From Symbiodinium microadriaticum (Eukaryota > Sar > Dinophyceae > Suessiales > Symbiodiniaceae), in contig LSRX01001103.1 of assembly GCA_001939145.1 (NCBI GenBank), forward strand, positions 121,932-185,931: a stretch of DNA of 64,000 nucleotides, in the 5' to 3' direction. Positions 40,427 to 51,792 of the stretch are shown piece after piece. The translations under genes and the position numbers were made by a program. How positions within the stretch are numbered: position 1 is the first letter of the stretch; each line of letters opens with the position of its first letter. Below the pieces are notes generated by a model. The model was given only the letters and a program-made list of their open reading frames with translations. It did not search any database and was not told where the DNA came from.

Positions 40427-40475
40427 TGCAGCCAGTCAGGCTAACTTAGGTGGGTGGATGCTGTTCGCGCTGGAA
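40424..40475 (-). repeat. Diverged fragment of the terminal repeat
   Basis: CTTGCAGCCAGTCAGG and TGGATGCTGTTCGCGCTGGA align to the beginning of both terminal repeats (CTTGCTGACCAGTCATCC and TGGATGCTGTTTGTGCTAGA) with about 25% divergence. It is an older, truncated copy next to the intact element, suggesting earlier insertion at the same microsatellite or a tandem arrangement. Confidence 0.7.
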
Positions 40476-40479
40476 AATT

Positions 40480-43400
40480 ACATCTCAGTGTGGTAGGACT
40501 TCTGATAAAGTGCCAATGTGTCGGATCCCACTTCGGACTGCTGCCTCCCACCTTGACGATGTGCCCGCGCAACAGCATTCAACAGTGCCAGGACTCGTAG
40601 ACTTCACGGCGCTACTCGGGAACCATGAGCAAACGCGCACCAGCAGGCTGAAGCCATGAGCCAAGCAGCGATCCAAAGTCGATCTTCCAAAGCATCTCGA
40701 AGGCAAAGGTTCCGGAAAACACCACTGGTGCCAAGCGGCATGGTTCTCTTGATGGCCAAAAAGATCACCAGTTCGCTTCTGACATCGAGTTGTTACAGCT
40801 TTACATTCTATGGCAGGACACCGGGATAATTTATTGCGGTGCGTGATCTTTGTATGGGCCTGGAAAGAGCGGAAAGCACGAAACACTGAGCAGTCCATAC
40901 TATAACAGAGTAGTCTACCACAGAACCACCTCTTGTCGTCACCAGCGCTCTGCGTTTTGGCAGCACTCCTCATTTCCACCGCATTGTGGCGGCTATAGAA
41001 CTAAACAAAAAACACTGCATGCCAATGCATGCCATGATGCACAACCTGTGTGCAACTAAATTCCTGGAGTCGCTGATTGCCATTCCAGCGTCACTAGCCC
41101 ACTTGGCCCATCTGCAGCGAAGGCTGCTTCAGAGCTCTTTCTGTGGCAGACGCGTGAGAAAAAGATGGGTGAGACTTTCAGTGGCACACCGGCGACCTTG
41201 CAAGCAAAGGCATTCAGGCTTTCAAGTGTCTCCGACTCAAGCTTTGCTGCTGTTCACTTCGGCACATACTTCAGCACTGCGACTTCCCTTCTCGGCAGGT
41301 CACAAGCTCAATGAAATGAGAGGCGGGGTGCGCTCTACCTTGCTCATCTATTTCACGTGATGAGCTCCCGCTCAGAGGCTCAAGTACTCGCAAGCAACTC
41401 TGGGGCATTGACTACAGGTCGTACTGCGCTCTGGGACCTTGGCATGGATCGCTTGGGGCGGCTGGGTCAACTCAACTGAAACTCCAATTTCACGATAGGG
41501 TCCTGGCCGGTTGATCCCGGAGGCAGTGGCAAAGGCTGTGGCACCTCAGGCCAAGGTGCTCCCCGCAAGTTGCTTAGGACACAAACTTGCTTTCCAGCAT
41601 ATTGCAGTGAGCGGAGCTCGACACTGCAAACGCCCTTTTGAGCCTGCGGCCTGGGCCGCAAACGGCGTTTGCTTCGGCAGTCGCGGGTCGCATGCAACCT
41701 TGACGAGGCAGGGTAAGAATGCGAAGAGTCGCACGAACGGCAGCCACGACACCTGCACAAGATGAGCCGGCGCGCTCACCCTTTTGTTGCGGGCTGGCCT
41801 CGCACAATGTCTGACAGGGAATTCGACAAAGCATCCCAACTCTAACCACCCTATTCTGAGAGCCTGGCTGTTCATTGGGCGATGACGATGACATCCGCTG
41901 GCCTCAATGAACTGAACGGCCCGCAAGCGTCTGCCGACCCGAAACAGCTCAAAGCCGTGTGCCGGGCATCTCATTGGTGGCTGTGTCGAGGCCTTTTCAG
42001 TACTACTGTCTTTGGGTTTACGGTTCAAGGATGCAGCGAGAAAACACCTTCTCATGTTCTTTCAGAATTTCACCCGGGACATATACATAGCTAAGTAGCC
42101 TATACATGACTCACTGCGATAAGCACCAGCACCAGCCCTCACTGGGGCTGCTGCAACGACTAGAAGGATCTGCGATGCTGCTGCAATCACTCATAATACG
42201 CTGCCAGAAATATGAGGCAAAGGTCAAGGACTATGTCGCATAATCCCCCATATCCCCGCCCCTTCAACCTGTAGAACATCTGTCACTGAGGGGTTCTGAG
42301 ACGAATCCATCCACTTCGACATGGAGTCTGACAATCTTAGCCGCTACTAACACTGCCAGCCGCGCATCTGCGGGTGCAATAGGACAATGGGAGCAAGACG
42401 AGTAGGAGCAATAGGAGCAGAAGCAGCGGTAGCAGTGAAATTTCGAACGTACGTTAGTATCGACACGATCCTGCATCCAATCAACCAGAGGAAACCGATG
42501 GAAAAGAAGGCACACCGCGTTCGAAGACTCAGCTAACGGCAACAGCCACGATTGGGGTGTTGGCCGGCTTGGCCACAAAGACCCTGAGCAAGAGCATCAG
42601 CTCTGTGATTTCTTGGACTGCGGCTGCCAACAAAGTCGCCGACGCATGCTGCCCAAACTGTGGGGTGACCATAGTCAGAGCAGGAGCACCAGGAATTCCT
42701 GATCAGGTGCAATGCACCAAGCTGAAAGCTCTGCCTTCCATGGCTGTGCGAAGGTCATCCCAGGCAAGCAGCATCAAGCGACAGCCTCGCCTCCAGTCAC
42801 TTGCCTCAAAACCGGAGCGGTAGGAGTGGTGTGTCCGCTCGTGGCCCGCTGCACCTCAGTACAATCTACGAGGGTGTGCTTCTTCGTAGCTTGCTTGCAT
42901 CCCCGCTGAGACTGCAACCCATGCCTTGGCCTGCCTGGCGTGCAACCGGAGCGAAAGCGAGTCGGGAAGCTTTCTGCGACTACATCAGGCTGCATGCTGG
43001 TTAACAAAAGTTCACTGACATCTCAGCCCCATCTCGCCGGGCTCGCGCAGCCGTGGCAGGTGCCGCTCGTGTCACCAAGCCTGCGAGTACTTGTTGAGAG
43101 GCGGTGGTTCTCTGCACAAGGCAACAACCTCCAGCTTGAGGCGATGCTGCCGGAGTTGCCGGTGCCGTTGCTGGGCCTGCGTGGCGGTTCGGGAAGCAGG
43201 AAGCCTGATTGAAGATTCAACTGCCTGGGGTGATTGAGCCCTTGCTGCCAACTCGGCCAGTCCCACGACATGAAGAATGGCTGCCTCCAGGTCTCCGCAA
43301 ACTAAGGTGTGCGGTGCCCGGAGGTCCATCCACGCCTATTCGCATTTCGGCAGCCTGCATAGTTTTCGACATCTGACTGGGGCCTTGCATGTAGGGCGGT

Positions 43401-43840
43401 GCCTGTGTCTCGCGGTCACGTGGCGTGGCACCGTCCGCTCCAGTGGGTGGTGGAGCAACCTTGGCTCATGTTGGACGCACCAGGAGACTCGAATCTTCGG
43501 CCGAACGCACCTTCACTGCCTGTGCCGTGCCATATTCCTCACCTGCAAGTCAAACTCAGACTGTGTTCTGCAGGCTACCACTACAGTATCTCCAGGGTCG
43601 CTCCTCGCACGCACCCGCTTACGAAGTCTTCCCGCGGCGGGCTGTCCACAGAGTTTCCCCGTGAGGGGGGACCTTAGAGCACCGAAGGCTGCGCAAAGAC
43701 ATGCTGGAAGTCTGCTGAATTCGGGTTGGACATGTGCGCACGTGTCCAACTAAGCCAACTCCTTCAAACTCTCTCAACTTGGCGTCTTGCTGAAAATCCG
43801 CCTTAACCGCTCGCTGAGCATCGGATTTTCGGAAAGTTCA
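40480..43840. other. Long stretch without a firm gene
   Basis: Frames on both strands overlap without recognisable motifs. A plus-strand piece at 42557-42740 with a CCPNCG pair and a minus-strand piece at 41800-41600 look slightly protein-like, but neither can be assigned. Confidence 0.35.
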
Positions 43841-43850
43841 GCCTGCAGGG

Positions 43851-44701
43851 TCACGACTTTTCGATTGAGGCAGCGCTGTCACGATCCACATTGAATGCTG
43901 GGCTGCTCGCGTGCTGAGCCAGTTTCGCAACGGCTTGTGGGTTCGGTTTGTGGCCGGACCTCGGCGACTGCCAGCACACCTGCACAACATAGCCGTTGTC
44001 GGGTTGAGATCGCCACGTCGCACGAGGGATCTCCTTCAGAGCGGAGCTGAGGGATTTCAGCCAAATGCAAGCTCTCAGGTTCCAGGTCCTTCTCCCGCGG
44101 GCCTTCTCGGCCTGGCAAAACACATCTGGTAGGGCGCTCTGTGAGGCGGCTGAGGCGGTGCCTTGGGGCTGCCGGACATGCTCCTGCAAAGTGCAAGGCC
44201 CCGCTTGGCGGCCGCTGCAACTCTGCAACCAGTCGCCGTCAGTTACTCACCGTCGCCTGCGCCAAGAAGTCCACCAGCGCATGAACCTCTCGGACACTGG
44301 TGCAGCATCGAGCAGCTCACGACTACACGTTCAGCTTTCTGGTGCCGCGAGGCTTTGCATAGCTTGCGCAGCCCATCAAGGAACAGCTGAACTGAAGCAC
44401 GCTGTGGCATGGTTCGCAGCATCCCTCGTGGCTGCTCTTGGCCTGCTCCTGCACGCGCAGGCACGACTGTGAAGCTCGTTCGTGCCGTGCTTCTGCCTGA
44501 GGATCTCAAACCAGGCATCTCTGGGTCTGTGCGTTGGACCACTGGGGCCACGGCTTCCCTGATCCAGTCATCGCTAGGCACCTGCAACGAGTCGTTCCCC
44601 TCAAACAGAAATGGGAGATCTGAAGGCAGAGTCACAAGTCGCACATTATCTTTTATCTTCCCCGGCATCGAAGGGCCCGGTTTGCTGCCCTGGCAAGGCA
44701 A
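43851..44701 (-). CDS. Unrecognised minus-strand candidate exons
   Basis: About 44640-44520 (LPFLFEGNDSLQVPSDDWIR and onward), 44400-44330 (QLFLDGLRKLCKASRHQKAE) and 44010-43880 (YVVQVCWQSPRSGHKPNPQA and onward) read as folded protein in different frames. They could be exons of one gene. No motif was recognised. Confidence 0.3.
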
Positions 44702-44709
44702 GCTCTTGT

Positions 44710-45725
44710 CCGAGACTGCAGGCCTGAAGCTGGGATCAAAGCTGGAGTCTTAAAAGGACAGTCTCACGAGTACATGTGAGCAAAGGCAAATATAACAATC
44801 TGAATATGTGTTATTTGTCGTGAATTTCCCCAAACCGTGGCGAAGCGGATAGCATGATGTGATGCCGTTGACGTGAGGTTGCCTGTAGGTTGTCGTGAGG
44901 TTACAGCGTGGGGTGCCGTATTGATTAAATAGCCTCGAACTGTCTGAATCCCGCCAATGCTGTGAGGAAGCATCTTGGTCAGATCTCTGAATAGTACTTG
45001 ACGGGTTTCTTGCGGCCAGGCTCCTGGATCTGGATCCCGCCAATGTTTGGGGGAAACATTTTTGGCCGTGTCCTGGCAGTCTCCTGGTGGTTTCATGGTT
45101 GTCGTGTCCTGGTGGTCCTGGTGGTCGCCGTGGGCGTGGGCCGTCAGAAGGCATCGCTGCTGCCGCAAGAATGGCCTTGGAGGGCTGCAAAGGTGGGAGA
45201 GAAAAGTCACACTCTACACTGTTGCTTCGACCCCGAGCAGCAGTTCGGAGCCACGCAGACTCAGCAGTTTAGCAAGCGCAGGGTTCCTCCAGCAAAAACG
45301 TCGCCTCGAGTGCCTTGACCGAAGCCGCCTCGCGGACATGCTTCTGAATCCCATGGGAATCTCGCCGGATTTTGGTCATCGACCAGCGCATGCAGAGCCG
45401 CGACGACCCGCTCCTGATCATCTCTCTGATTTTTGCCAGTAAATGGGGGAAGCATTGAGGAAGCATTTTGGTCGCGCCAACTCACGATACGCGTGCGTTG
45501 CAAGGGTTCGTTCTCTAATTGACAACCCTTCCGGGATGACCTGCCGTGTCTACATTCTCTGGTAAGCGCGATCCATCGTAGGTATTCCAACACCTGTGTC
45601 ACATATTGGAAGCATTTTCGCTGTGGTTCGGAATCCCAACACTACAATGGGATTGTGGACATGTCTTGGAATCCGATGGCGGGAGGCATCGCCGCCATGG
45701 TCACAAATGGGGGGAAAGAAGCTAG
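44710..45725. other. Stretch without a supportable gene
   Basis: Repeated short words (TCCTGGTGG, CCCGCCAATG, GAAGCATTT) recur between 44930 and 45610 but form no regular array. No frame is convincing. Confidence 0.35.
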
Positions 45726-45779
45726 GTCAAGGGTTTGTAAAAAGGTGTGTAAAGGAGCTTCGAGAAGGGTTTATATCGT

Positions 45780-45895
45780 CGTGATGGATGAATGGTGATG
45801 GATGGTGATGGAGGGACGGACGGATGGGCGGATGGACAAATGGACGGACGGACAAACGGATGGATGGATGGGTTGATGGATGGATGGGATGGGTG
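45780..45895. repeat. GATG/GACG tetranucleotide microsatellite
   Basis: Imperfect GGATGGAT/GGACGGAC run downstream of the aconitase X gene. Confidence 0.85.
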
Positions 45896-46019
45896 ACATG
45901 ATGCGCAGTGCTTCTTTGCCGCTCGAAGTGCTTTCGGGACGCTCGTTCTGTTTCATTGCTTTGATATTGCATCCGGATGACACAGGGCCAGCCTCCTGGT
46001 ATCAGCCAGGCAGGCTTTG

Positions 46020-49000
46020 CAGCACCGACTGTGCGTCCACAGGCAGCATCAACACAACCGGCCAGTGAACCAAAGCGAACCTTGCGACCAACCAGGCCTG
46101 ACAGCTGACAAACGCTCACAACGTGCACTAGCAAACATTCGAAAGCCCCAAAAGCCTGGAGCGTAGTGCGCATACTTGGCCGAATTTGTCATCAGCACTC
46201 GGCTTGAGGCTGGGAGCACAGAGGCCGGTGCTGGCACCACCTGTGGGCGACTCGAGCTCATACTCTGACATGTCCTGTGCTCTGCTGTGCTTTAGCTTGT
46301 CTGCGTCTCCGGCCTCTCCCAACATGCACCAGCAGGTGTCACTGACCAGTTGAACACCAAACTCCTCAAGAGTCGCTGAGTATCCTCGTTCACGCGCTTG
46401 GGCCAGAACCTGCAACAAAGTGGCCCCCGCTTTCACTGAGTCTCTCTGGTGCTTTTTGGCCTGTGGGCCGGCAGTGAGGACCACCGCCACAAGGGGATGC
46501 TTCTCGCGTCCCTGGCACAGCTCGGCAAGGCGTCGGTGCTCTTCCAGCGAGAAATGCGGATTCCCAAGCGCCACGAGGTCAACTTCACTCTCATCGGCGT
46601 CGGCATCCTAGAGTAGCTCTTGTGGAGGCTGATAGCGCACATGTACAAGTTAGGGTAACTGCCGCGAAGCGTCGAGGTCTGTCCACGCAGACTTGAGGTC
46701 ATCCTGCCCAAGTTGTATGACCTGGCGCAGGCATGAGAGTCCTCGTTGTTTTTCCTACCGAACATTCTGCAAGAGCCAGGATGCTTGCCTCCAGCTGCCT
46801 TTCCGAGAGCACACTTTGCAGGTCGCGTGCCTGCTTGCAACAAACCATCTGTGACTGAGCACAGCATTCGACAGCGTCACAGAAAGGCTGAACATCCAAG
46901 CTCTCGTTCCTCGGGAGTCAGGCCCACGAGGTGGAACATCGCCGCGGAGGAGCTGGTTCCAAATGCCGCGCTGAAGGCCTGAAAGTGGAATAGACAACGT
47001 CAGTCAGACCAACAGTCAACAAAGAGCCTTCAAGTCATCCCGCGTCGGTGCCAAGTGTTCCAGGCCCGTGATGGCCGGCACTGAGTGGGGAGATCGCAGG
47101 CCACAAAGGTATCCCAAGGTAGGATAAAAAGCGTCGTCCAGCTGGCCTCACCGGGTTACACGATTTTGCAGGTCAGCTACTCTGCTCCCGCTTTCAAGGG
47201 CCTGGATCCAGCTCCGGGACTGCCAGGATGACCTCCGGCTTCCGGTCCCCGTCAACATGACAGCCAGCCCGAGGTGCTCGGCCGGTAATCGCGACACAGG
47301 CATCCAGAAAGTCCGCGTACTTCTGGGTTCCTCGGACATCGTTCCACTGAGTGCACTGCAGTTGAGAGTTCTGGGTTCCTCTTGCAGAGCCAGGCTTCGT
47401 GCTCCCAAAATGCTGTTGGCAAAGACCACAGCATTGGATTCCCCCCATCCAATCTGCTCCCCTAGTCGCGGGGCGTTCTCCAACAGGTAGGGCGCACACG
47501 TAAAGCTCGGCGCAGCGCCCATCGCGAGGTAGGCGTTCGCGAGAGCCTCCGCCGGCTCTCCCGAATCTGCCGGGACGCCAAGCATCCGCCAATTCAGTCT
47601 GTCCACAGAGATGGCATTCAGAGTTGTCGGGACACGGACCTCTGCATCCCAACTCCGAAGCTTCTCTGCAAACTGCAGGCTCGCAGGGCCGACGTAAGTG
47701 CAGCCATCGATGTGTGACTGGCTGACACTGATCAAGTCCTTCACCCCCTGTACCCTGGCCATGCGGCAGATGATGCCTCGGCCCAACACCATGGGAAAAC
47801 CAGTGCAACATATGCTGCATGCCTTCGCATCGCTGAGCATCCAGCGCATCGCGGCTTGTCTCGCAGGGCCCTCGACTCCCTCTAACATGCTCTGATCGTC
47901 TGCACTGAGCTCCACCTCAAGCGACGGAACACGGCAAACTCAACGCACTGTGGCCGAGGACGTCACGCGTAAACGCTTTACACTTGGCCTCGTCGCTTGG
48001 GAATCTCGGCTTTGCTGGAGCTTTGCCCCCTGTGCCGGTCTGCCCCAGGAACAACGAACCATCTTCCAGGATGGCGCGTCCAGCATGCGAGGATAGCAAG
48101 CGAGCGAAGCCGGCATCCTAGCGTCTTCCACTCTCGTGCCTTCTACCACTCTCTACCCACAAAGCATAGCCAGTGCTTCCCAGCATCCCCCACGCTCATC
48201 ACCGGCAATCGAACGTCAAACATCTCTTCTGCCACGATAGCACCGAGAGCGATGATCTCATCCGGGTCCCGCAAAACTATGGCAGCAGGCCTGGCAAAAA
48301 AAGGACTCCGACCTGGCTTCTTCGATGTTCCAGCTTCGAGGATCGCCCGGCTAGTGCAATGTGATTTCTTTCCGACACTAGTTGCATCTTGTCCAGCTGG
48401 CTAAGCATGTGGAGTCCATGTGGAGTCTCTCACTCTCCCTCTGCACGGCAAGGAAACAAGCACAATGGGCCCGTTGCCGTTGAGGAGCAGCTCCAGTATC
48501 ACCTGGTAAGCCCAGCTGCTGAAAAGGACGCAATCCGCAAGTACTTAGGTGCTTCGGATATCTGGTGCAGCCAAAGGCCCTTTGTCCGGTTTGGTCGCCC
48601 TGTTAATGCAACGAACCCTTGAGTGAATAAGGCCAAAGCAAGCAGTATTCACAGATTCAACTTGCAGTGGAACAGAGGTGAGACACACAAGTTGATCCAT
48701 CCAAAACAGGCGCAAACCCCAGAAGAACGCCATCTTCCAGACCACTGCAACTCTACCAGCGTTGACGCCGACTTGCATCGGTCCTGACCTACTTGCGGGG
48801 TTGTCCATTTCCTCGATCATTTACGAAACCAACTTTTCTTCAAACAAGATTCCTAAGCAAATGTCTCTTTCATGTGATCTGATGGTAGGCTGGCATGGGC
48901 GTTGGCTCAACGGCTTCAGGCAAAATTGACTGCTAAACAAACGACGTACCGATAAAAGTTTGATAAACGGTCTCCCTGCTATGTCTCTTTCCCACAGAAT

Positions 49001-49659
49001 TTCACGAGGTCGACGATGCACTTCCCAAGCACTTCTGAGTCACTTCTGGACCGAATGAGGGAACCGAGCAGTGCCAGGTAAGCGCACACTTCCACTGTAT
49101 TTCTGCCGTATCACCCTCGCTTTTCGGTCTCTCCCTCCGTATGCAAGCAAGACTTGCGCAAGGCCAAGGCCAATTGTCGCCAAGCTGCCTGGCTGCCCGT
49201 ACAGGAGCCTGGCCCCGATTGCCGCCGCTTTAATGCTTTCACTCCACAGTTGCTGTCAATTCTGCACACTTCCGCGATGTGTATATGGGGACAGGCAAGA
49301 ACCGAGAAACGAGAAGCCTTCTGCGAGCTTCGGGAACCAGGCTCTAGAAAAAACCTACACTGGTTAAGTTCAACTTCGGTTGCTCTGAGCGCCTCGTCCA
49401 CCCGGCAGGACAAGGATCTTGTCCCGCAGACTGCACCCATGCAGAGGGTGGTGGCGATCGATGATGGCGCCGGTCTTCGGGGACACGCCACCCCAAAAGC
49501 TGAGCCCAACAGAAGACACCAGCACCTGCAAACAGAGCACAGAGTTGGAAAATGGGAACATCGCTGGCAGCCAAAACATCTTCGGCGCAGTGCCTCACCG
49601 GAAGCTTTTCTGCCCGAGCTGAGAAGCTGCCCCCGAATCTCACTCGGCGCATCGGCCAT
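46020..49659 (-). CDS. Aconitase X (swivel DUF126 + catalytic DUF521 fusion), about 14 exons
   Basis: AcnX enzymes are aconitase-superfamily Fe-S dehydratases; characterised members dehydrate 3-hydroxyproline or phosphomevalonate. The substrate here is unknown. Inferred exons: 49659-49594 (MADAPSEIRGQLL), 49525-49393 (GLSFWGGVSPKTGAIIDRHH), 49208-49189 (GSCTGSQ), 48502-48471 (VILELLLNGNG), 48290-48188 (PAAIVLRDPDEIIALGAIVA), 48117-47989, 47915-47399 (VELSADDQSML, SQSHIDGC, VPTTLNAISVDRL, TCAPYL), 47330-47202 (KYADFLDACVAITGRAP), 47146-47028 (DDAFYPTLGYLCG), 46978-46910 (AFSAAFGTSSSAAMFHLVG), 46721-46674, 46607-46314 (ALGNPHFSLEEHRRL, LVSDTCWCM), about 46230-46156 (TNSAKYAHYAPG) and from 46097 (GRKVRFGSLAGCV). 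Phases agree for all boundaries placed exactly. The end is uncertain. Conserved Cys in TCAPYL and SDTC are candidate cluster ligands. Swivel domain first, catalytic domain second. Confidence 0.88.
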
Positions 49660-49699
49660 GGCTCGAAAGCAACAGCCGTGGCCACAGCTGCAACGTGCG

Positions 49700-50285
49700 A
49701 CTGAAGGCTCGGTAAAGACTGCTCCCTTCGCCTCCAACTCAAGGATGTCATGTCGAGCTTGGACTACATGACTGCGTGGTGCACAGTTCCCTGCTGTCAA
49801 AAACCCCGGAGCCTTAGTCGGACAGGGTGTCCACCCAAACAGAAAGCGAATCTTATCACGCAGACAGGCCTTCCTCAGCACAGCCTGCACATCCCGAAGT
49901 CTCGTCGATTGTGCCTGCGAAGACAGATGAAAGCTTTCAAGAAGCACGGGCCTGCCATCCGTCCTGCTGGGTCTCTTCCGTCTGGGCCAGTCGCCTCCAC
50001 TCCCAGCACTTCCAGCTGTCTTGCACACTTCTGTAGCACCAACACCCGGCCTCTCGACATCCAGCAGTCGGCTGCACACGCCATCGAGGTTCCTGGCTGG
50101 GGGCTTCTCAGCTCTTCCCAACGTGGGCTTCGGAGAGTCACCTGCCTGCTCAGCCGGATTAGCTCTCGCTCCAGAGCAGTCTCAGGTGTCTCGGCCCTCG
50201 CCAAGCACAGTGGACTTGTATCGGCAGCATCCGCCATTCTGGACAAAGCGCTGCAATTAGTGAATGAAGCACACGGAGACTAAGC
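49700..50285. other. Stretch upstream of the aconitase X gene, no firm gene
   Basis: A minus-strand frame (50246-50050, ERELIRLSRQVTLRSPRWEE) and a plus-strand frame ending ILDKALQLVNEAHGD at 50283 overlap. Neither is recognisable. The minus frame could be an exon of a further gene. Confidence 0.25.
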
Positions 50286-50520
50286 TAAGCCAACTAAGCT
50301 TAGCCCTTGTCTTTGTACTACATTGCTGCGATTTGCTGCAACCCCATGCTTTCGTCCAACCTACGCAATGGTGTGTTTTCAATAGCCCCTGGAGCTGCAG
50401 AAAGATGCAAAATTCACAGAGAGAAACGCAAAACATCCTTGGGCCTGCCCTGATCCCCTTCTCAAGGTTCTCAGGTTGCCTTTTTTGTGTTTCGGCTGGA
50501 GCTGAAGGCACTTAAGGAGC

Positions 50521-51378
50521 TCATTCCTGCGGAGCAGCGGCAATGTGCCAACTCAAGAGGCTGCGTCCCCGAAGCACCACCTTCCTTGCCAGCACCTCGG
50601 AACGTATCCATATCCATAGCAGGACTGCCGCATAGGTACCCAGATCAGCGCCGAAGTGCCAAAAAACGTGCAGGTAAAGGGGGCGCACGGAATGGCAGAA
50701 GTTCCGATCGATGAGCCAGAGCAGGAAACCACCAGCATAACACAGCATTGCGGTTGTGAAAAGCAGCCACGCTGTGCTGTTCGCAGATTTCTGGCAAAAT
50801 ACGTACGAACTCCAAACTAGATACTGAACGCCGCTTCCATAGCAAAGCAGGAACACGTTTTGGTTCTCTGTGTCAAAAATGACAACTGCTAGAGTTGCAA
50901 GCACCGTCAACAATGCAAGCACAATCACTTCGGCGATCCTGCAGCTGTTTCCTCTATCGTTCATGGAACGACAGATGTAGATAAACACTGTGTTTGCCCA
51001 CACCATGGGGAGCTCATCCAGAAGCTGCATGCTTCGGAGCAGCGTCGCATGAAATGCGAAGCTGCCTAGTCCAATCACAACAAAGGAAAAGAAAGCCAGG
51101 AGATAACGCAGCTCTACTAAGGTGACATGCGCGCAAACGCCATAGATTCCGGTAGCAACCAAGCACAAGGAGGTCAAAGAGTTAGCAAGCTCAGCAATGT
51201 AGTAGCTTGCTGCATAGTCCCTCTCACACCAGTTTACCGATGCTGTTTTGGCACCCCAGAAGCCCGCCGTTGTGTCACCAGCACCATCAACAGGACCCCG
51301 AATGGCCAAGAGCGCGAAGAGGGGTAGAATCAATGTCAGCACAATAGCCAGTACACGCTGCAAGCTCTCCAGCGCCAT
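50521..51378 (-). CDS. Alkaline ceramidase (ACER/YPC1-type), intronless
   Basis: A 285-aa integral membrane hydrolase of the CREST superfamily that cleaves ceramide to sphingosine and fatty acid, in ER or Golgi. Landmarks in order: GFWGAKTASVNWCERDY near the N-terminus (family WC(E) segment), YYIAELANSLTSL, the Ser/His/Asp block GSFAFHATLLRSMQLLDELP with zinc-ligand-type His and Asp, then LWLIDRNFC and the C-terminal HVFWHFGADLGTY with the two zinc His. About seven hydrophobic helices are visible. Length is normal. The whole gene is a single exon, unlike the neighbouring aconitase X and CDC50 genes, which suggests origin as a processed (retroposed) copy, frequent in dinoflagellates. It ends with the polar tail AAPQE. 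Confidence 0.93.
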   Translation of the reverse strand: MALESLQRVLAIVLTLILPLFALLAIRGPVDGAGDTTAGFWGAKTASVNWCERDYAASYYIAELANSLTSLCLVATGIYGVCAHVTLVELRYLLAFFSFVVIGLGSFAFHATLLRSMQLLDELPMVWANTVFIYICRSMNDRGNSCRIAEVIVLALLTVLATLAVVIFDTENQNVFLLCYGSGVQYLVWSSYVFCQKSANSTAWLLFTTAMLCYAGGFLLWLIDRNFCHSVRPLYLHVFWHFGADLGTYAAVLLWIWIRSEVLARKVVLRGRSLLSWHIAAAPQE

Positions 51379-51389
51379 GAGTTCTCCCG

Positions 51390-51790
51390 CTGCTGCGTGA
51401 GTACGCCATGTGCTATATTGTACAACGAAATTCCTTCAGCCGCAAGCGCAACTCCTCTCTCTATCTCGGCTCCCAATCGCACTTCCAGAGTTTAGGCAGC
51501 AAGCGGGAGGCAACCTGATTTTGCTAGAGGGCAACCACGGCGGGTCAAGAGGTCTCGAAGGGCGGCAGATGCATGAGAAATTCAGCTTGATCATGACGCA
51601 AACAAGCCAAAGCTCGTCACAGGCACCTGCCGCCCGATACGTCATCTGCCCTGGACACTGCGCACAACTACATACATGCTCTGCACTTCGCAGTTGGACA
51701 AGGAGCCAGTCAAGCCTCTTGATCATGGCAGCTGCCCTTTGAGCAGTACAAGATGCAGGGCCTTGACTGGGCGAAAGTTGGTTCCAGCTT
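51390..51790. other. Upstream region of the ceramidase gene
   Basis: No convincing frame. It would contain the ceramidase promoter or trans-splice site; I cannot point to one. Confidence 0.35.
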
Positions 51791-51792
51791 AC

